A stretch of 7,450 bases of DNA from Thermodesulfobacteriota bacterium. GTDB lineage: Bacteria > Desulfobacterota > S145-22. The DNA is taken from assembly GCA_024763435.1 (NCBI GenBank), contig JANTFN010000081.1:1-7450 (forward strand). Direction: 5' to 3'. Within the stretch, counting starts at the first letter, position 1. Every line of letters starts with the position of its first letter. This document shows positions 1 through 6,492 of this stretch, in pieces. The position numbers and the translations under genes were made by a program. The notes beneath the pieces were generated by a model. That model searched no databases. It saw nothing but the letters and a program-made list of their open reading frames with translations, and was not told where the DNA came from.

Positions 1-647
1 GTCGTGTTGACCCCTACGGAATCAGCGGCCAGTTCATCTTCGCGCAGCGCTTCCCAGCCACGCCCATACCGTGATATTTTCAGCCGGGACGCCGCCACGG
101 TAACCACCAGGGCAAAAAACCAGATTAAATATGAATAGCTGACCGGAGAGGATATTTTAAGCCCCAGAATCGATATTGTGTCAAATCCAAAGATACCATT
201 AACCCCCCCGGTAATATTAATAGGGGTGTCGAGGTTAAGGAGCAGGAGCTTAAAAATTTCCGCGAACGCGAGGGTGACAATCGCCAGATAATCTCCTTTA
301 AGCCTCAGGCTTGTGGACCCCAGCGCAAAGCCAACACCCATGGTGAGCAGCGCGGCTATCGGGAGAACGATCAGGAACGGGAGATGCAAGCCAAACTGGT
401 TTGAAGACAAAACCGCAAAGGTATAGGCACCAATACCAAAAAATGCCACATAAGACAGGTCAAATAATCCTGCGAATCCCGCAACCACATTAAGGCCAAG
501 GGCAAGCATCACCCAGATACCTGTTATGGTGTAAACACGCAGCCAGTAATCATTGGGCATGATGTGCGGCAGCAAAAGCAGCGCCAGGCACAAGGCCCCA
601 TAGCCGACTATTTTATTCTCCCTTGCCCTGTCTGTAAGAACCGCCAT
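1..647 (-). CDS. livM: LivM-type branched-chain amino acid/organic acid ABC transporter permease, C-terminus cut off by the window edge
   Basis: Inner-membrane permease subunit of a Liv-type (HAAT family) ABC importer, the usual partner of LivH. The reading frame is open from an ATG at 647-645 to the left edge, giving 215 codons without a stop. Visible family hallmarks are a hydrophobic N-terminal segment (about residues 14-29), the block GLNVVAGFAGLFDLSYVAF (51-69), LRLKGDYLAIVTLAFAEI (115-132), the TGGVNGI turn (146-152), and the cytoplasmic loop GRGWEALREDELAADSVGVN near 195-214 that contacts the ATPase. A full LivM is usually 290-350 aa, so roughly a third is missing. The ATG overlaps the livH stop by one base (TGATG), indicating translational coupling, and an AGGAAAAGG ribosome site lies at 660-652. 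ATPase genes livG and livF are expected to the left. The transported substrate is not readable from the permease; Liv-type systems also carry aromatic acids, amides and urea. Confidence 0.93.
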   Translation of the reverse strand, partial: MAVLTDRARENKIVGYGALCLALLLLPHIMPNDYWLRVYTITGIWVMLALGLNVVAGFAGLFDLSYVAFFGIGAYTFAVLSSNQFGLHLPFLIVLPIAALLTMGVGFALGSTSLRLKGDYLAIVTLAFAEIFKLLLLNLDTPINITGGVNGIFGFDTISILGLKISSPVSYSYLIWFFALVVTVAASRLKISRYGRGWEALREDELAADSVGVNT

Positions 648-1579
648 CAAACCTTTTCCTGAACCTCTTTCCCGATAAGACCGCAAGGCCTGAAGATAAG
701 AACAATAATTAAAATTGCAAAAGCGACAACGTCTTTGTAGGCAGAGGGCAAAAAGGTAACAGCAAGAGATTCCGCCAGGCCAAGAATAATGCCGCCAAGC
801 ATGGCCCCGGAGATACTCCCGATACCCCCTAAAACAGCCGCGATGAATCCCTTAACCCCAGCCTGAAACCCCATAAAGTAATCAACCTGGGTAAAGAGAA
901 GCCCGACAAGAACACCGGCTGCCCCTCCCAGCGCCGAGCCGATAATAAAGACAAGAACAATAATGCGGTCCACATCAATGCCAAGAAACGTTGCCATTTC
1001 CAGGTCCTGGGCAGTCGCCCTCATCGCCTTACCCGCTTTTGTTCTCTTTATAATGATGGTTAATAAAATCATTAAGAGGAAGGTTATCAAGACAACCATG
1101 ATTCTCATAAAAGAAACAACAACCGGTCCAATATGAATCAACGCGATGCTTTTGGGTATTAATGAGGAAACATAGTAAACACGGGGTTTTGCGCCCTGGT
1201 AATTCAAGACAAAATTCTGCAGAAAAATAGAAACCCCAAGGGCGCTTAATAAAAGATTAATTCGGGGGGCTTTCCGAAGGGGACGATACGCGAACCGCTC
1301 CGACAGCATGCCTACAAAGGCCGATACACCCATGGAAGCAACAACCATCAGACCGATTACGATTGCCGCGTTCATGATAATCTGATGGTTGCGGCTGACC
1401 AAGTACAAGATCCACCACCCCGTAAATCCCCCGATCATGTAAATCTCGCCATGGGCAAAATTGAGCATGCCCAGTATGCCGTAGACCATGGTATAGCCAA
1501 TAGCAATAAGGGCATAAACAGCACCCAGGGTCAGCCCGTTTATCAGCTGTTGCGGCAACTCCCGAAGTAATAAATCCAT
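647..1579 (-). CDS. livH: LivH-type branched-chain amino acid/organic acid ABC transporter permease
   Basis: Second inner-membrane permease of the Liv-type importer (BPD_transp_2 family). At 310 aa it has the family's normal length and is strongly hydrophobic, with about eight membrane segments. Diagnostic blocks in order are NGLTLGAVYALIAIGYTMVYG (14-34, written here in part), LNFAHGE (39-45), which is the family signature, GKAMRATAQD (183-192), the ATPase-coupling stretch around FIAAVLGGIGSISGAMLGG (245-263), and the C-terminal RPCGLIG (297-303). The start gives the expected N-terminus, but the ribosome site in front of it is poor (CTGGGTTAAATATT before the ATG). That fits lower expression than livK, whose product is needed in excess. 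The gene lies downstream of livK across a 91-bp gap holding a terminator-like hairpin, and it is coupled by a one-base overlap to livM. Confidence 0.95.
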   Translation of the reverse strand: MDLLLRELPQQLINGLTLGAVYALIAIGYTMVYGILGMLNFAHGEIYMIGGFTGWWILYLVSRNHQIIMNAAIVIGLMVVASMGVSAFVGMLSERFAYRPLRKAPRINLLLSALGVSIFLQNFVLNYQGAKPRVYYVSSLIPKSIALIHIGPVVVSFMRIMVVLITFLLMILLTIIIKRTKAGKAMRATAQDLEMATFLGIDVDRIIVLVFIIGSALGGAAGVLVGLLFTQVDYFMGFQAGVKGFIAAVLGGIGSISGAMLGGIILGLAESLAVTFLPSAYKDVVAFAILIIVLIFRPCGLIGKEVQEKV

Positions 1580-1617
1580 AATATTTAACCCAGCTATTTT
1601 CCGGAATATTTTATCCT

Positions 1618-1654
1618 AAAAAAGAGGCCCTGACCGGAATATCGACCAGGGCCT
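1618..1654 (-). terminator. Rho-independent terminator/attenuator between livK and livH
   Basis: On the minus strand, a perfect 8-bp GC-rich stem (CAGGGCCT at 1654-1647 pairing with AGGCCCTG at 1632-1625, 14-nt loop) is followed by C and a run of six T residues (1623-1618). This is the form of an intrinsic terminator. It starts 16 nt after the livK stop and ends 38 nt before the livH start. Partial termination here would leave excess livK mRNA over permease mRNA, as is common for binding-protein-dependent importers. The plus-strand flank has no T-run, so the signal is directional. Confidence 0.8.
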
Positions 1655-1670
1655 GTGAATTAAAATTTTC

Positions 1671-2861
1671 CTATTTACCAGTCATAATGGCAACCTGTTT
1701 AAAATCCTTACCCACAACCTTAAAGAAATAGGTTGCGCTTCCTTCAAGATCACCCTTTTTGTCAAATGTAACGGGAAATCCCAAAATGCCCTTGTAATTT
1801 TTTATCTCGTGCAATTTTTGAATGACTTCTTTTCGGCTTATTTTCCCGTCTTTTGCGGCATTATTGATCGCCGTCAAAAGGATATTCATCGCCTCATAGG
1901 CTGTTGGGCCAAACCCGCTTATCGTCCCATATTTTTTCTCATATTTTTTCACATAGCCAGCGGCGGCCGGGATGGCATAAATATCCGGGCCAAAATGATA
2001 CACATAGGCGCCTTCCGCGGCACCCTGAGACGCCTCAATAAAATCCTTTTTATCTTTTGCCCCTTCTGTTCCAAAAAAGGTCGCTTTAATGCCCAGCTCT
2101 TTCATCTGGCGAACGCCAATAGCCTGGTCGGGTGCCGCCGTCGCGATAAAGAAAAGGACGTCAGGCTTAAAGGCCTTTACTTTTGTCAAAACCGGGGAAA
2201 AATCTTTTGAGCCCGCGACGATGGTTTCCTGTAAAATATCCTTGATACCAAGCTTTTTCAGGCCCTTGACCGTCTCACTCGCCATATTGACACAATAGGC
2301 CACCTTTTCATTGAGAATGGCCACTTTTTTCGCCTTGAGGTAGTTCTTAATAAAAAGCGCGCAGTTCCAGCCATGCGCATCATTCCTGGCATTCACCCGA
2401 AAAAATTGTTTGTACCCCTGCTCGGTCAGGCTGGGCTTGGATGCCGCGGTCGTAATACAGGCAAGATTCCCCGCACCATAAATTTTCAAGGTAGCCTGCG
2501 CGATATGACTCATGGGAGGTCCCACAACACCATACATTGATTTATCAGCAACAAATTTGTGCGCGACATTAATGGCCTGAGAAGGCTGCAGGGCATCATC
2601 CCCCATGATATGTTTAATCTTCACCCCCTGAATGCCCCCTTTGGCATTCCATTCATCTACCGCTACCTGCGCGGAGTTAAAGATTTCCATGCAGGGTGAA
2701 GCGGCAGCCCCTGTAAAGGAACCCGCATTACCAACATCTATGACTTTAACCCTTGCCTTGCTGGCCTGATCGACTAAACCCTTTGCGCCAACATTCACAC
2801 CAAAACTTACAAAACACACCATCAAACTGAAAATAACCAAAAACCTTACTGCTTTTTTCAT
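1671..2861 (-). CDS. livK: Periplasmic Liv-type solute-binding protein (type 1 periplasmic-binding fold)
   Basis: Extracytoplasmic receptor that would capture the substrate and deliver it to LivH/LivM. The 396-aa product has a clear Sec signal peptide: basic MKK, then a hydrophobic core to about residue 20, and a likely cut after VNVGA at 26. No convincing lipobox is present: C16 has V at -1 and M at -2, so it is probably soluble and periplasmic. Family marks are a binding-loop-like GSFTGAAAS (47-55), MEIFNSAQVAVDEWNAKGGI (58-77), DDALQPSQAINVAHKF (88-103), GVVGPPMSHIAQA (111-123), and near the C-terminus GFGPTAYEAMNILLTAI, all typical of Peripla_BP_6 members. The ribosome site AGGAGGG (2872-2866) is near consensus with a 4-nt spacer, far stronger than that of livH. 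It lies 99 bp after the regulator gene, with no clear promoter in between, so it may share the regulator's transcript. The ligand cannot be assigned; related proteins bind branched-chain amino acids, aromatic acids or amides. Confidence 0.93.
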   Translation of the reverse strand: MKKAVRFLVIFSLMVCFVSFGVNVGAKGLVDQASKARVKVIDVGNAGSFTGAAASPCMEIFNSAQVAVDEWNAKGGIQGVKIKHIMGDDALQPSQAINVAHKFVADKSMYGVVGPPMSHIAQATLKIYGAGNLACITTAASKPSLTEQGYKQFFRVNARNDAHGWNCALFIKNYLKAKKVAILNEKVAYCVNMASETVKGLKKLGIKDILQETIVAGSKDFSPVLTKVKAFKPDVLFFIATAAPDQAIGVRQMKELGIKATFFGTEGAKDKKDFIEASQGAAEGAYVYHFGPDIYAIPAAAGYVKKYEKKYGTISGFGPTAYEAMNILLTAINNAAKDGKISRKEVIQKLHEIKNYKGILGFPVTFDKKGDLEGSATYFFKVVGKDFKQVAIMTGK

Positions 2862-2960
2862 AACACCCTCCTGTAATATTTGAGTTGGCTGTTAAAGCAA
2901 AATCACCCCCTTTTCCCCTTATTTCGCACGCCCTGACTTTCTGATAAATTCTTTGAAGGC

Positions 2961-3665
2961 CTAAATACCATTGGCCTCTTGAAGAAACATCTCGTGTCTT
3001 GTCTGCTCAAGCATCTTCAAAATATCTTCTTTTGCAAGCTTCAAATGACCATCTATGGCCTTTTCAAGCTTATCTTTGTCCTTTGCAAGGAAGGCCCTGA
3101 AAATTTCATGATGACCATCGCGGGTCTTCTGCGCAAATTCAGGGATATGAATGAGCGCTATTCTGTATTTCAGCGAGTGGTCACTAAGAGATTTACAAAT
3201 ATGGAATAACATTTTACTGCGTGTCGCCTTATAAATAAGGCCATGAAACTCGACATCCAATTGGGTCAGTGCCTCGGTGTGTCCGTCTTTTATCTTTTCC
3301 TCTGTCATCTTCAGATTGAGGCCCATTTGCTCCAGCTCTACCGGCGTTATTTTTTCAACAGCCAGCCGGGCAGCGAGCTGCTCTATGGCAAGCCTCGTTA
3401 CAAACAGGTCTTCAATGTCGTAATCAGACATTTCAACAACGATATAGCCGGACCGGGGAATCGAATACAGAAAACCTTCAACAGCCAGCCGATGAAGTGC
3501 CTCCCTGACAGGGGTTCTGCTGACCTTCATTTCAAGTGCCAGAGAGGCTTCAACCAGTCGAGTTCCCCCCGTAATCTCCCCGGTAATAATGGCCGAGCGC
3601 AAATCGCTGTAAACCTGTTCTGTAAGCGTATTAATATTTCTTTTTGTAGCCCTGTTTACTCTCAT
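2961..3665 (-). CDS. GntR-family transcriptional regulator with FCD ligand-binding domain
   Basis: DNA-binding regulator of 234 aa, a typical length for the FadR/VanR branch of GntR. The N-terminal winged helix-turn-helix covers about residues 14-80, with the signature VSRTPVREALHRLAVEGFL (48-66) and the wing SIPRSGYIVVE (68-78). The helical FCD domain follows from about 84. It has the metal-site pattern known for this family: D137-x3-H141, then His185 or 186, then His207. A bound metal that helps hold a small carboxylate effector is therefore expected. Regulators of this class usually repress neighbouring catabolic and transport genes and release DNA when an organic acid binds. It is divergent from the AOR operon across 203 bp and upstream of livK, so control of both units and of itself is the natural inference. 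The chosen ATG has only a weak ribosome site (GGTGA), but it gives the usual N-terminus. An upstream ATG is out of frame. Confidence 0.92.
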   Translation of the reverse strand: MRVNRATKRNINTLTEQVYSDLRSAIITGEITGGTRLVEASLALEMKVSRTPVREALHRLAVEGFLYSIPRSGYIVVEMSDYDIEDLFVTRLAIEQLAARLAVEKITPVELEQMGLNLKMTEEKIKDGHTEALTQLDVEFHGLIYKATRSKMLFHICKSLSDHSLKYRIALIHIPEFAQKTRDGHHEIFRAFLAKDKDKLEKAIDGHLKLAKEDILKMLEQTRHEMFLQEANGI

Positions 3666-3691
3666 AAATCACCATTTGTTATTTTGGTATC

Positions 3692-3720
3692 TCAGTAACA
3701 TACAACAGAATTAGTGTCAA
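3692..3720 (-). promoter_or_regulatory. Candidate promoter of the gntR-liv unit
   Basis: On the minus strand a perfect -35 hexamer TTGACA (3720-3715) is followed after exactly 17 nt by TACTGA (3697-3692), a poor -10 hexamer. A TG one base before it (TGTTACTGA) gives an extended -10 form. Transcription would start near 3685, about 20 nt before the regulator's ATG. Spacing and position fit sigma-70; the weak -10 leaves doubt. Confidence 0.5.
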
Positions 3721-3791
3721 CACAGTCATTCTTGATATCCATGTAATTTAAGTGATTATTAACATTATTATGAAGTGCTGCTGAAATACTC

Positions 3792-3821
3792 TTGACATAC
3801 TATACCATTCCATGGTAGGTG
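3792..3821 (+). promoter_or_regulatory. Candidate promoter of the AOR operon
   Basis: A perfect -35 hexamer TTGACA (3792-3797) lies 72 bp before the first gene of the plus-strand operon, downstream of an AT-rich stretch (3741-3775) that could act as an UP element. About 17-18 nt downstream there is only TAGGTG (3816-3821), which is a poor match to TATAAT. The promoter may therefore be intrinsically weak and activator-dependent, or the true -10 is non-canonical. The same arrangement recurs at 7307-7335, which supports it being functional. A palindrome fills the space between the two elements, where a bound repressor would block RNA polymerase. Confidence 0.5.
3803..3817. promoter_or_regulatory. 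Candidate operator palindrome TACCAT-TCC-ATGGTA
   Basis: A perfect inverted repeat with 6-bp arms and a 3-bp centre sits between the putative -35 and -10 of the AOR operon promoter. Dyad symmetry of this size is what a GntR dimer binds, and the regulator gene is adjacent. The half-sites contain TGGTA/TACCA, a sequence seen in operators of several FCD regulators. However, the arms run ACCA first and TGGT second, opposite to the common TGGT-n-ACCA order, so assignment to this regulator is tentative. A related TGGTAT lies at 3685-3690, by the start region of the divergent promoter. Confidence 0.45.
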
Positions 3822-3868
3822 CTTTCCCATAAGAAACGGCTTTTATCTTTGTCCGTGAAGGAGGAACT

Positions 3869-4150
3869 ATGCACCTGTTGAAAGTCACTGTGGAAAGGAT
3901 AGAAGGGTACTGTAATCAACCGATGTTAGTCGGAGACAGCTTTATTGTTGACGGCGGAAAAATTCGAATCCCCAGCCAAAAACATATCTGTATGTGGGCA
4001 CTTCAAAGCATGATGCCTATTTTTGCGCTTCTTCAACGGGAGGCATCCGTAAAAGGGGACTGGGCAACCAAAGGGGATCAGGTATTTGTCTGTCCTGACC
4101 CCAAGGGGAAGGTTTACTTCCGGATAGAAAAAACAGGGGAAGAAGAATGA
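3869..4150 (+). CDS. Small Cys-containing protein resembling the TIGR04076 family, function unknown
   Basis: A 93-aa cytosolic protein with no signal peptide or membrane segment. The pattern resembles the TIGR04076 family as I recall it: a beta-rich start (LLKVTVERIEGYC), then GDSFIVDGGKIRIP (22-35), C41 followed by WALQSMMPIFALLQR (43-57), a DW pair near 64-65, and the block VCPDPKGKVYFRIEK (74-88). Three cysteines (C15, C41, C75) and two tryptophans (W43, W65) are visible; no complete metal-cluster motif exists in the protein alone. The start is secure, with a perfect AGGAGG site at 3859-3864 and a 4-nt spacer. Its stop overlaps the ferredoxin start in ATGA, so the two are translationally coupled, and it is the first gene of the AOR operon. 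That position suggests a role with the AOR, for example as an accessory or cofactor-related protein, but no function is established. The family assignment is from memory of the motif. Confidence 0.85.
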   Translation: MHLLKVTVERIEGYCNQPMLVGDSFIVDGGKIRIPSQKHICMWALQSMMPIFALLQREASVKGDWATKGDQVFVCPDPKGKVYFRIEKTGEEE

Positions 4151-4665
4151 TTTTTGTTGATCCAGGCAAATGCTCAGGCTGCAGCCGGTGTGAAGTGAGC
4201 TGCTCTTTTTTTCATACGGGAATGGTTGGGCGCAGCAGCGCGCGCATCAAGATCGTAAAAATCGAGGGAACAGGTATTGATTTCCCTGTTGTCTGCCAGC
4301 ACTGCAAAGAACGATACTGCACAAAGTGTCCCCAGAATGCCATTGAAATAGGAAAACTGGGCCAGATTATTATCTCTCCAACATTGTGTACCGCCTGTTA
4401 TCTGTGCGAACAGTTATGTCCTATCGGCGCCATCGAATTATACGAAGATATCCCTTTCGTATGCGATCTCTGCGGGGGTGATCCGCAATGCGTCCAGGCC
4501 TGCACACTCGGGGCCATTACCTATGAACCGGATAAACTTGAACCAATTGAGCTGAAGGTCTTTAAAACAAAAAACAAAAAATTGACACCGGAACAAAAAC
4601 GTGTCCGGTTTGCCCTGGCATCAACAAAACAACTTAGAGAAAAATGGCTTTCCGGGAGGAATTGA
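4147..4665 (+). CDS. Four-cluster 4Fe-4S ferredoxin, probable electron-transfer subunit of the AOR
   Basis: A 172-aa electron carrier with 16 cysteines in four groups, enough for four [4Fe-4S] clusters: C9/12/15/19, C50/53/58/61, C81/84/87/91 and C106/109/115/119. The layout matches the HycB/DmsB/AorB-like polyferredoxins that accompany molybdenum or tungsten oxidoreductases. No Tat or Sec signal is present, so it acts in the cytoplasm. Two details differ from the usual pattern: the second group is C-x2-C-x4-C-x2-C-P, one residue shorter than the common x3, and the fourth group ends in C119-T instead of C-P. After residue 126 a basic Lys-rich tail without cysteines follows. The start overlaps the preceding stop by four bases (ATGA), and the AOR gene starts 3 nt after its stop. 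It most likely takes electrons from the AOR iron-sulfur cluster and passes them to a partner not encoded here. Confidence 0.93.
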   Translation: MIFVDPGKCSGCSRCEVSCSFFHTGMVGRSSARIKIVKIEGTGIDFPVVCQHCKERYCTKCPQNAIEIGKLGQIIISPTLCTACYLCEQLCPIGAIELYEDIPFVCDLCGGDPQCVQACTLGAITYEPDKLEPIELKVFKTKNKKLTPEQKRVRFALASTKQLREKWLSGRN

Positions 4666-4668
4666 TAG

Positions 4669-6492
4669 ATGCTTTACGGATATGGCGGTTATATTCTGAG
4701 AATTAATTTGGAGTCAGGCCGCATTAAAAGGGAAAAATCCGATCCTGCTTACATGCTTAAAGTCATCGGGGGTCGCGGGCTAAACGCAACACGCATGCAC
4801 GAAGAACTCAGGCGCGACGTAGAACCACTTTCACCGGAAAATATGTTGATGCTGGCCGTGGGACCTTTGACGGGCACGTTACTACCCGCTTCGGCCTATA
4901 CAACTATTTCCGGAAAGTCCCCTCTCACCGGCATCCTGGGGGATTCCGCCGCGGGGGGACATTTCGGACCCGAGCTCAAACAAGCCGGTTATGATCAGGT
5001 TATCATAACCGGCCGGTCAAAAGAGCCCTGTTATCTTTTAATAACAAATGACAATGTTGAACTTCGCGATGCGAGCCACCTGTGGGGTCAAGACATCTGG
5101 AAAACCACCGCTGCGATTCGAAAAGAGCTTGGCGACAACGCGGCCCAGATTGCGGCCATCGGACCCGCCGGCGAAAACCTTGTAAAATTTGCCACAGTCG
5201 CCTGCAACAACTCCCGTATGTTCGGACGCACCGGCATGGGATGCCTGTTTGGCTCAAAAAATTTGAAGGCTGTCGTGATTCGCGGGAAGGGAAGGATTAA
5301 AGTCGCTGATTCCCTCAAATACGCCGAGTTGTGCCGAAAGCTTGAACAGGATATCCTGACGCACCCCGAATATTCGCAGAGAAATCAGATGGGCTCTACC
5401 ATGCTGATGACGGCACTCAACAACATCGGAATCTTACCCACAAACCATTTTCAGAAAGGCGTGTGTGATTATGTCGATCAAATCAGCGGCGAAACCCTGG
5501 AGAAAAAATATAAAGTCAAAAACAAGGCCTGCTTCAATTGCAACATCCACTGTTCGAGATACTTTGTAACCGACGGTTACGAGGGCGAGGGGCCTGAATA
5601 CGAAACCCTCTGCAGTTATACCTCAAGGATCGGCAATAATGATCTGAATTTCGCCCTTAAGGCAACAACCTTCCTGAACCGCATGGGACTGGACTCTCTC
5701 AGTTCGGGGGAAACAATCGGGTGGGCCACAGAATGTATCGAGCGCGGACTCCTCTCCAAGGATGATTTTGATGGCCTTGATTTCAAATGGGGAAATACGC
5801 CCGTTATTGAAAAGATCCTCGATATGATTGTCTACCGCAAGGGGATTGGTAACGCCTTCGCCGAAGGGACACGCAGCCTGGCCCGGCGTTTCGGTAAGGG
5901 AACCGATAAATACGCTTTTCACATTAAAGGCTTAGACATGATCTGCGGGGATCCCCGCGGTATTAAGGCCTTTGGGCTGACTTACGCCATCGCGTCACGC
6001 GGGGGCGATCATCTTCGCGCGGAACCTTTTTTTGAGTTGACTCAGCTTTATGACGAGGCGGAAAGGCGCTGGGGCATCCGGGAAATAGCCGACAGACTTG
6101 CCGTAAAAGGCAAAGCCATCCTGGTTGAATATACAGAGCGGCTTGCGCTGCTCACTGACTGCATGACGATGTGTAAAAATATCGGCCTGAGCATGGACGT
6201 CATGAACCCTGATTTCGCGTCGCAATTACTGATTGCGGGAACAGGTCTGCGCTTTACCCCTGAGCAGGTCAATAACGCCCTCCGGGGCATCATTGAAAGG
6301 GACCGATTGATGAACATTGATTTTGGTATTACCGCGAGCGATGATACCCTTCCCTACCGCTTTGTCCATGAACCCCTCACCGATGGTGCTTCTAAAGGGC
6401 ACACCGTCCCTATTGAGCAGATGGTTCAGGAATATTACAAGGCAAAGGGGTGGAACGAACAGGGAATACCCCAACGACCGGTGGAAAAATAA
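4669..6492 (+). CDS. Aldehyde ferredoxin oxidoreductase family protein (tungsten bis-pterin enzyme)
   Basis: Catalytic subunit of the AOR family, which oxidises aldehydes to carboxylates, or runs the reverse, at a tungsten bis-pterin centre with one [4Fe-4S] cluster. At 607 aa it has the classic length. Domain order is the N-terminal beta domain with GGRGLNATRMHEEL (34-47) and GPLTGTLLPASAYTT (65-79), then KSPLTG (83-88), GDSAAGGHFGPEL (91-103) and the block FGRTGMGCLFGSKNLKAVV. The cluster ligands are C288-x2-C291-x3-C295 and C502, the latter in D497-CMTM-C. The first three match P. furiosus AOR numbering, where the ligands are 288, 291, 295 and 494. Catalytic-site candidates are E312 in GPEYETL and H448 in GGDHLR, equivalent to E313 and H448 there. 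The start has a good GGAGGA site (4655-4660) with an 8-nt spacer. The arginine found near residue 76 in classical AORs (SGR) is absent (SAY), so this looks like a distinct subfamily. The substrate is unknown. Confidence 0.95.
   Translation: MLYGYGGYILRINLESGRIKREKSDPAYMLKVIGGRGLNATRMHEELRRDVEPLSPENMLMLAVGPLTGTLLPASAYTTISGKSPLTGILGDSAAGGHFGPELKQAGYDQVIITGRSKEPCYLLITNDNVELRDASHLWGQDIWKTTAAIRKELGDNAAQIAAIGPAGENLVKFATVACNNSRMFGRTGMGCLFGSKNLKAVVIRGKGRIKVADSLKYAELCRKLEQDILTHPEYSQRNQMGSTMLMTALNNIGILPTNHFQKGVCDYVDQISGETLEKKYKVKNKACFNCNIHCSRYFVTDGYEGEGPEYETLCSYTSRIGNNDLNFALKATTFLNRMGLDSLSSGETIGWATECIERGLLSKDDFDGLDFKWGNTPVIEKILDMIVYRKGIGNAFAEGTRSLARRFGKGTDKYAFHIKGLDMICGDPRGIKAFGLTYAIASRGGDHLRAEPFFELTQLYDEAERRWGIREIADRLAVKGKAILVEYTERLALLTDCMTMCKNIGLSMDVMNPDFASQLLIAGTGLRFTPEQVNNALRGIIERDRLMNIDFGITASDDTLPYRFVHEPLTDGASKGHTVPIEQMVQEYYKAKGWNEQGIPQRPVEK

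Noticed and set aside
1809..2210. 133-codon plus-strand open frame antisense to livK
   Set aside because: It is a shadow of the conserved solute-binding protein; its translation shows no domain.
2862..2960. Separate promoter for livK in the gap after the regulator gene
   Set aside because: No TTGACA-like and TATAAT-like pair at proper spacing was found; the purine-rich GGGGAAAAGGGGG stretch has no known role.
3243..3698. 151-codon plus-strand open frame antisense to the regulator
   Set aside because: The minus-strand frame carries an intact GntR/FCD protein; the antisense translation has no family features and no suitable ribosome site was seen.
3732..3759. Second promoter-like pair TTGATA-N16-GATTAT upstream of the AOR operon
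   Set aside because: Hexamers match only partly in a very AT-rich stretch, and the TTGACA at 3792 is better placed and has a repeat copy elsewhere.
5003..5318. Open frames on both strands inside the AOR gene (and similar ones at 5623-6594)
   Set aside because: They lie within a gene with strong family motifs throughout, have no ribosome sites of note, and their translations show no recognisable domains.
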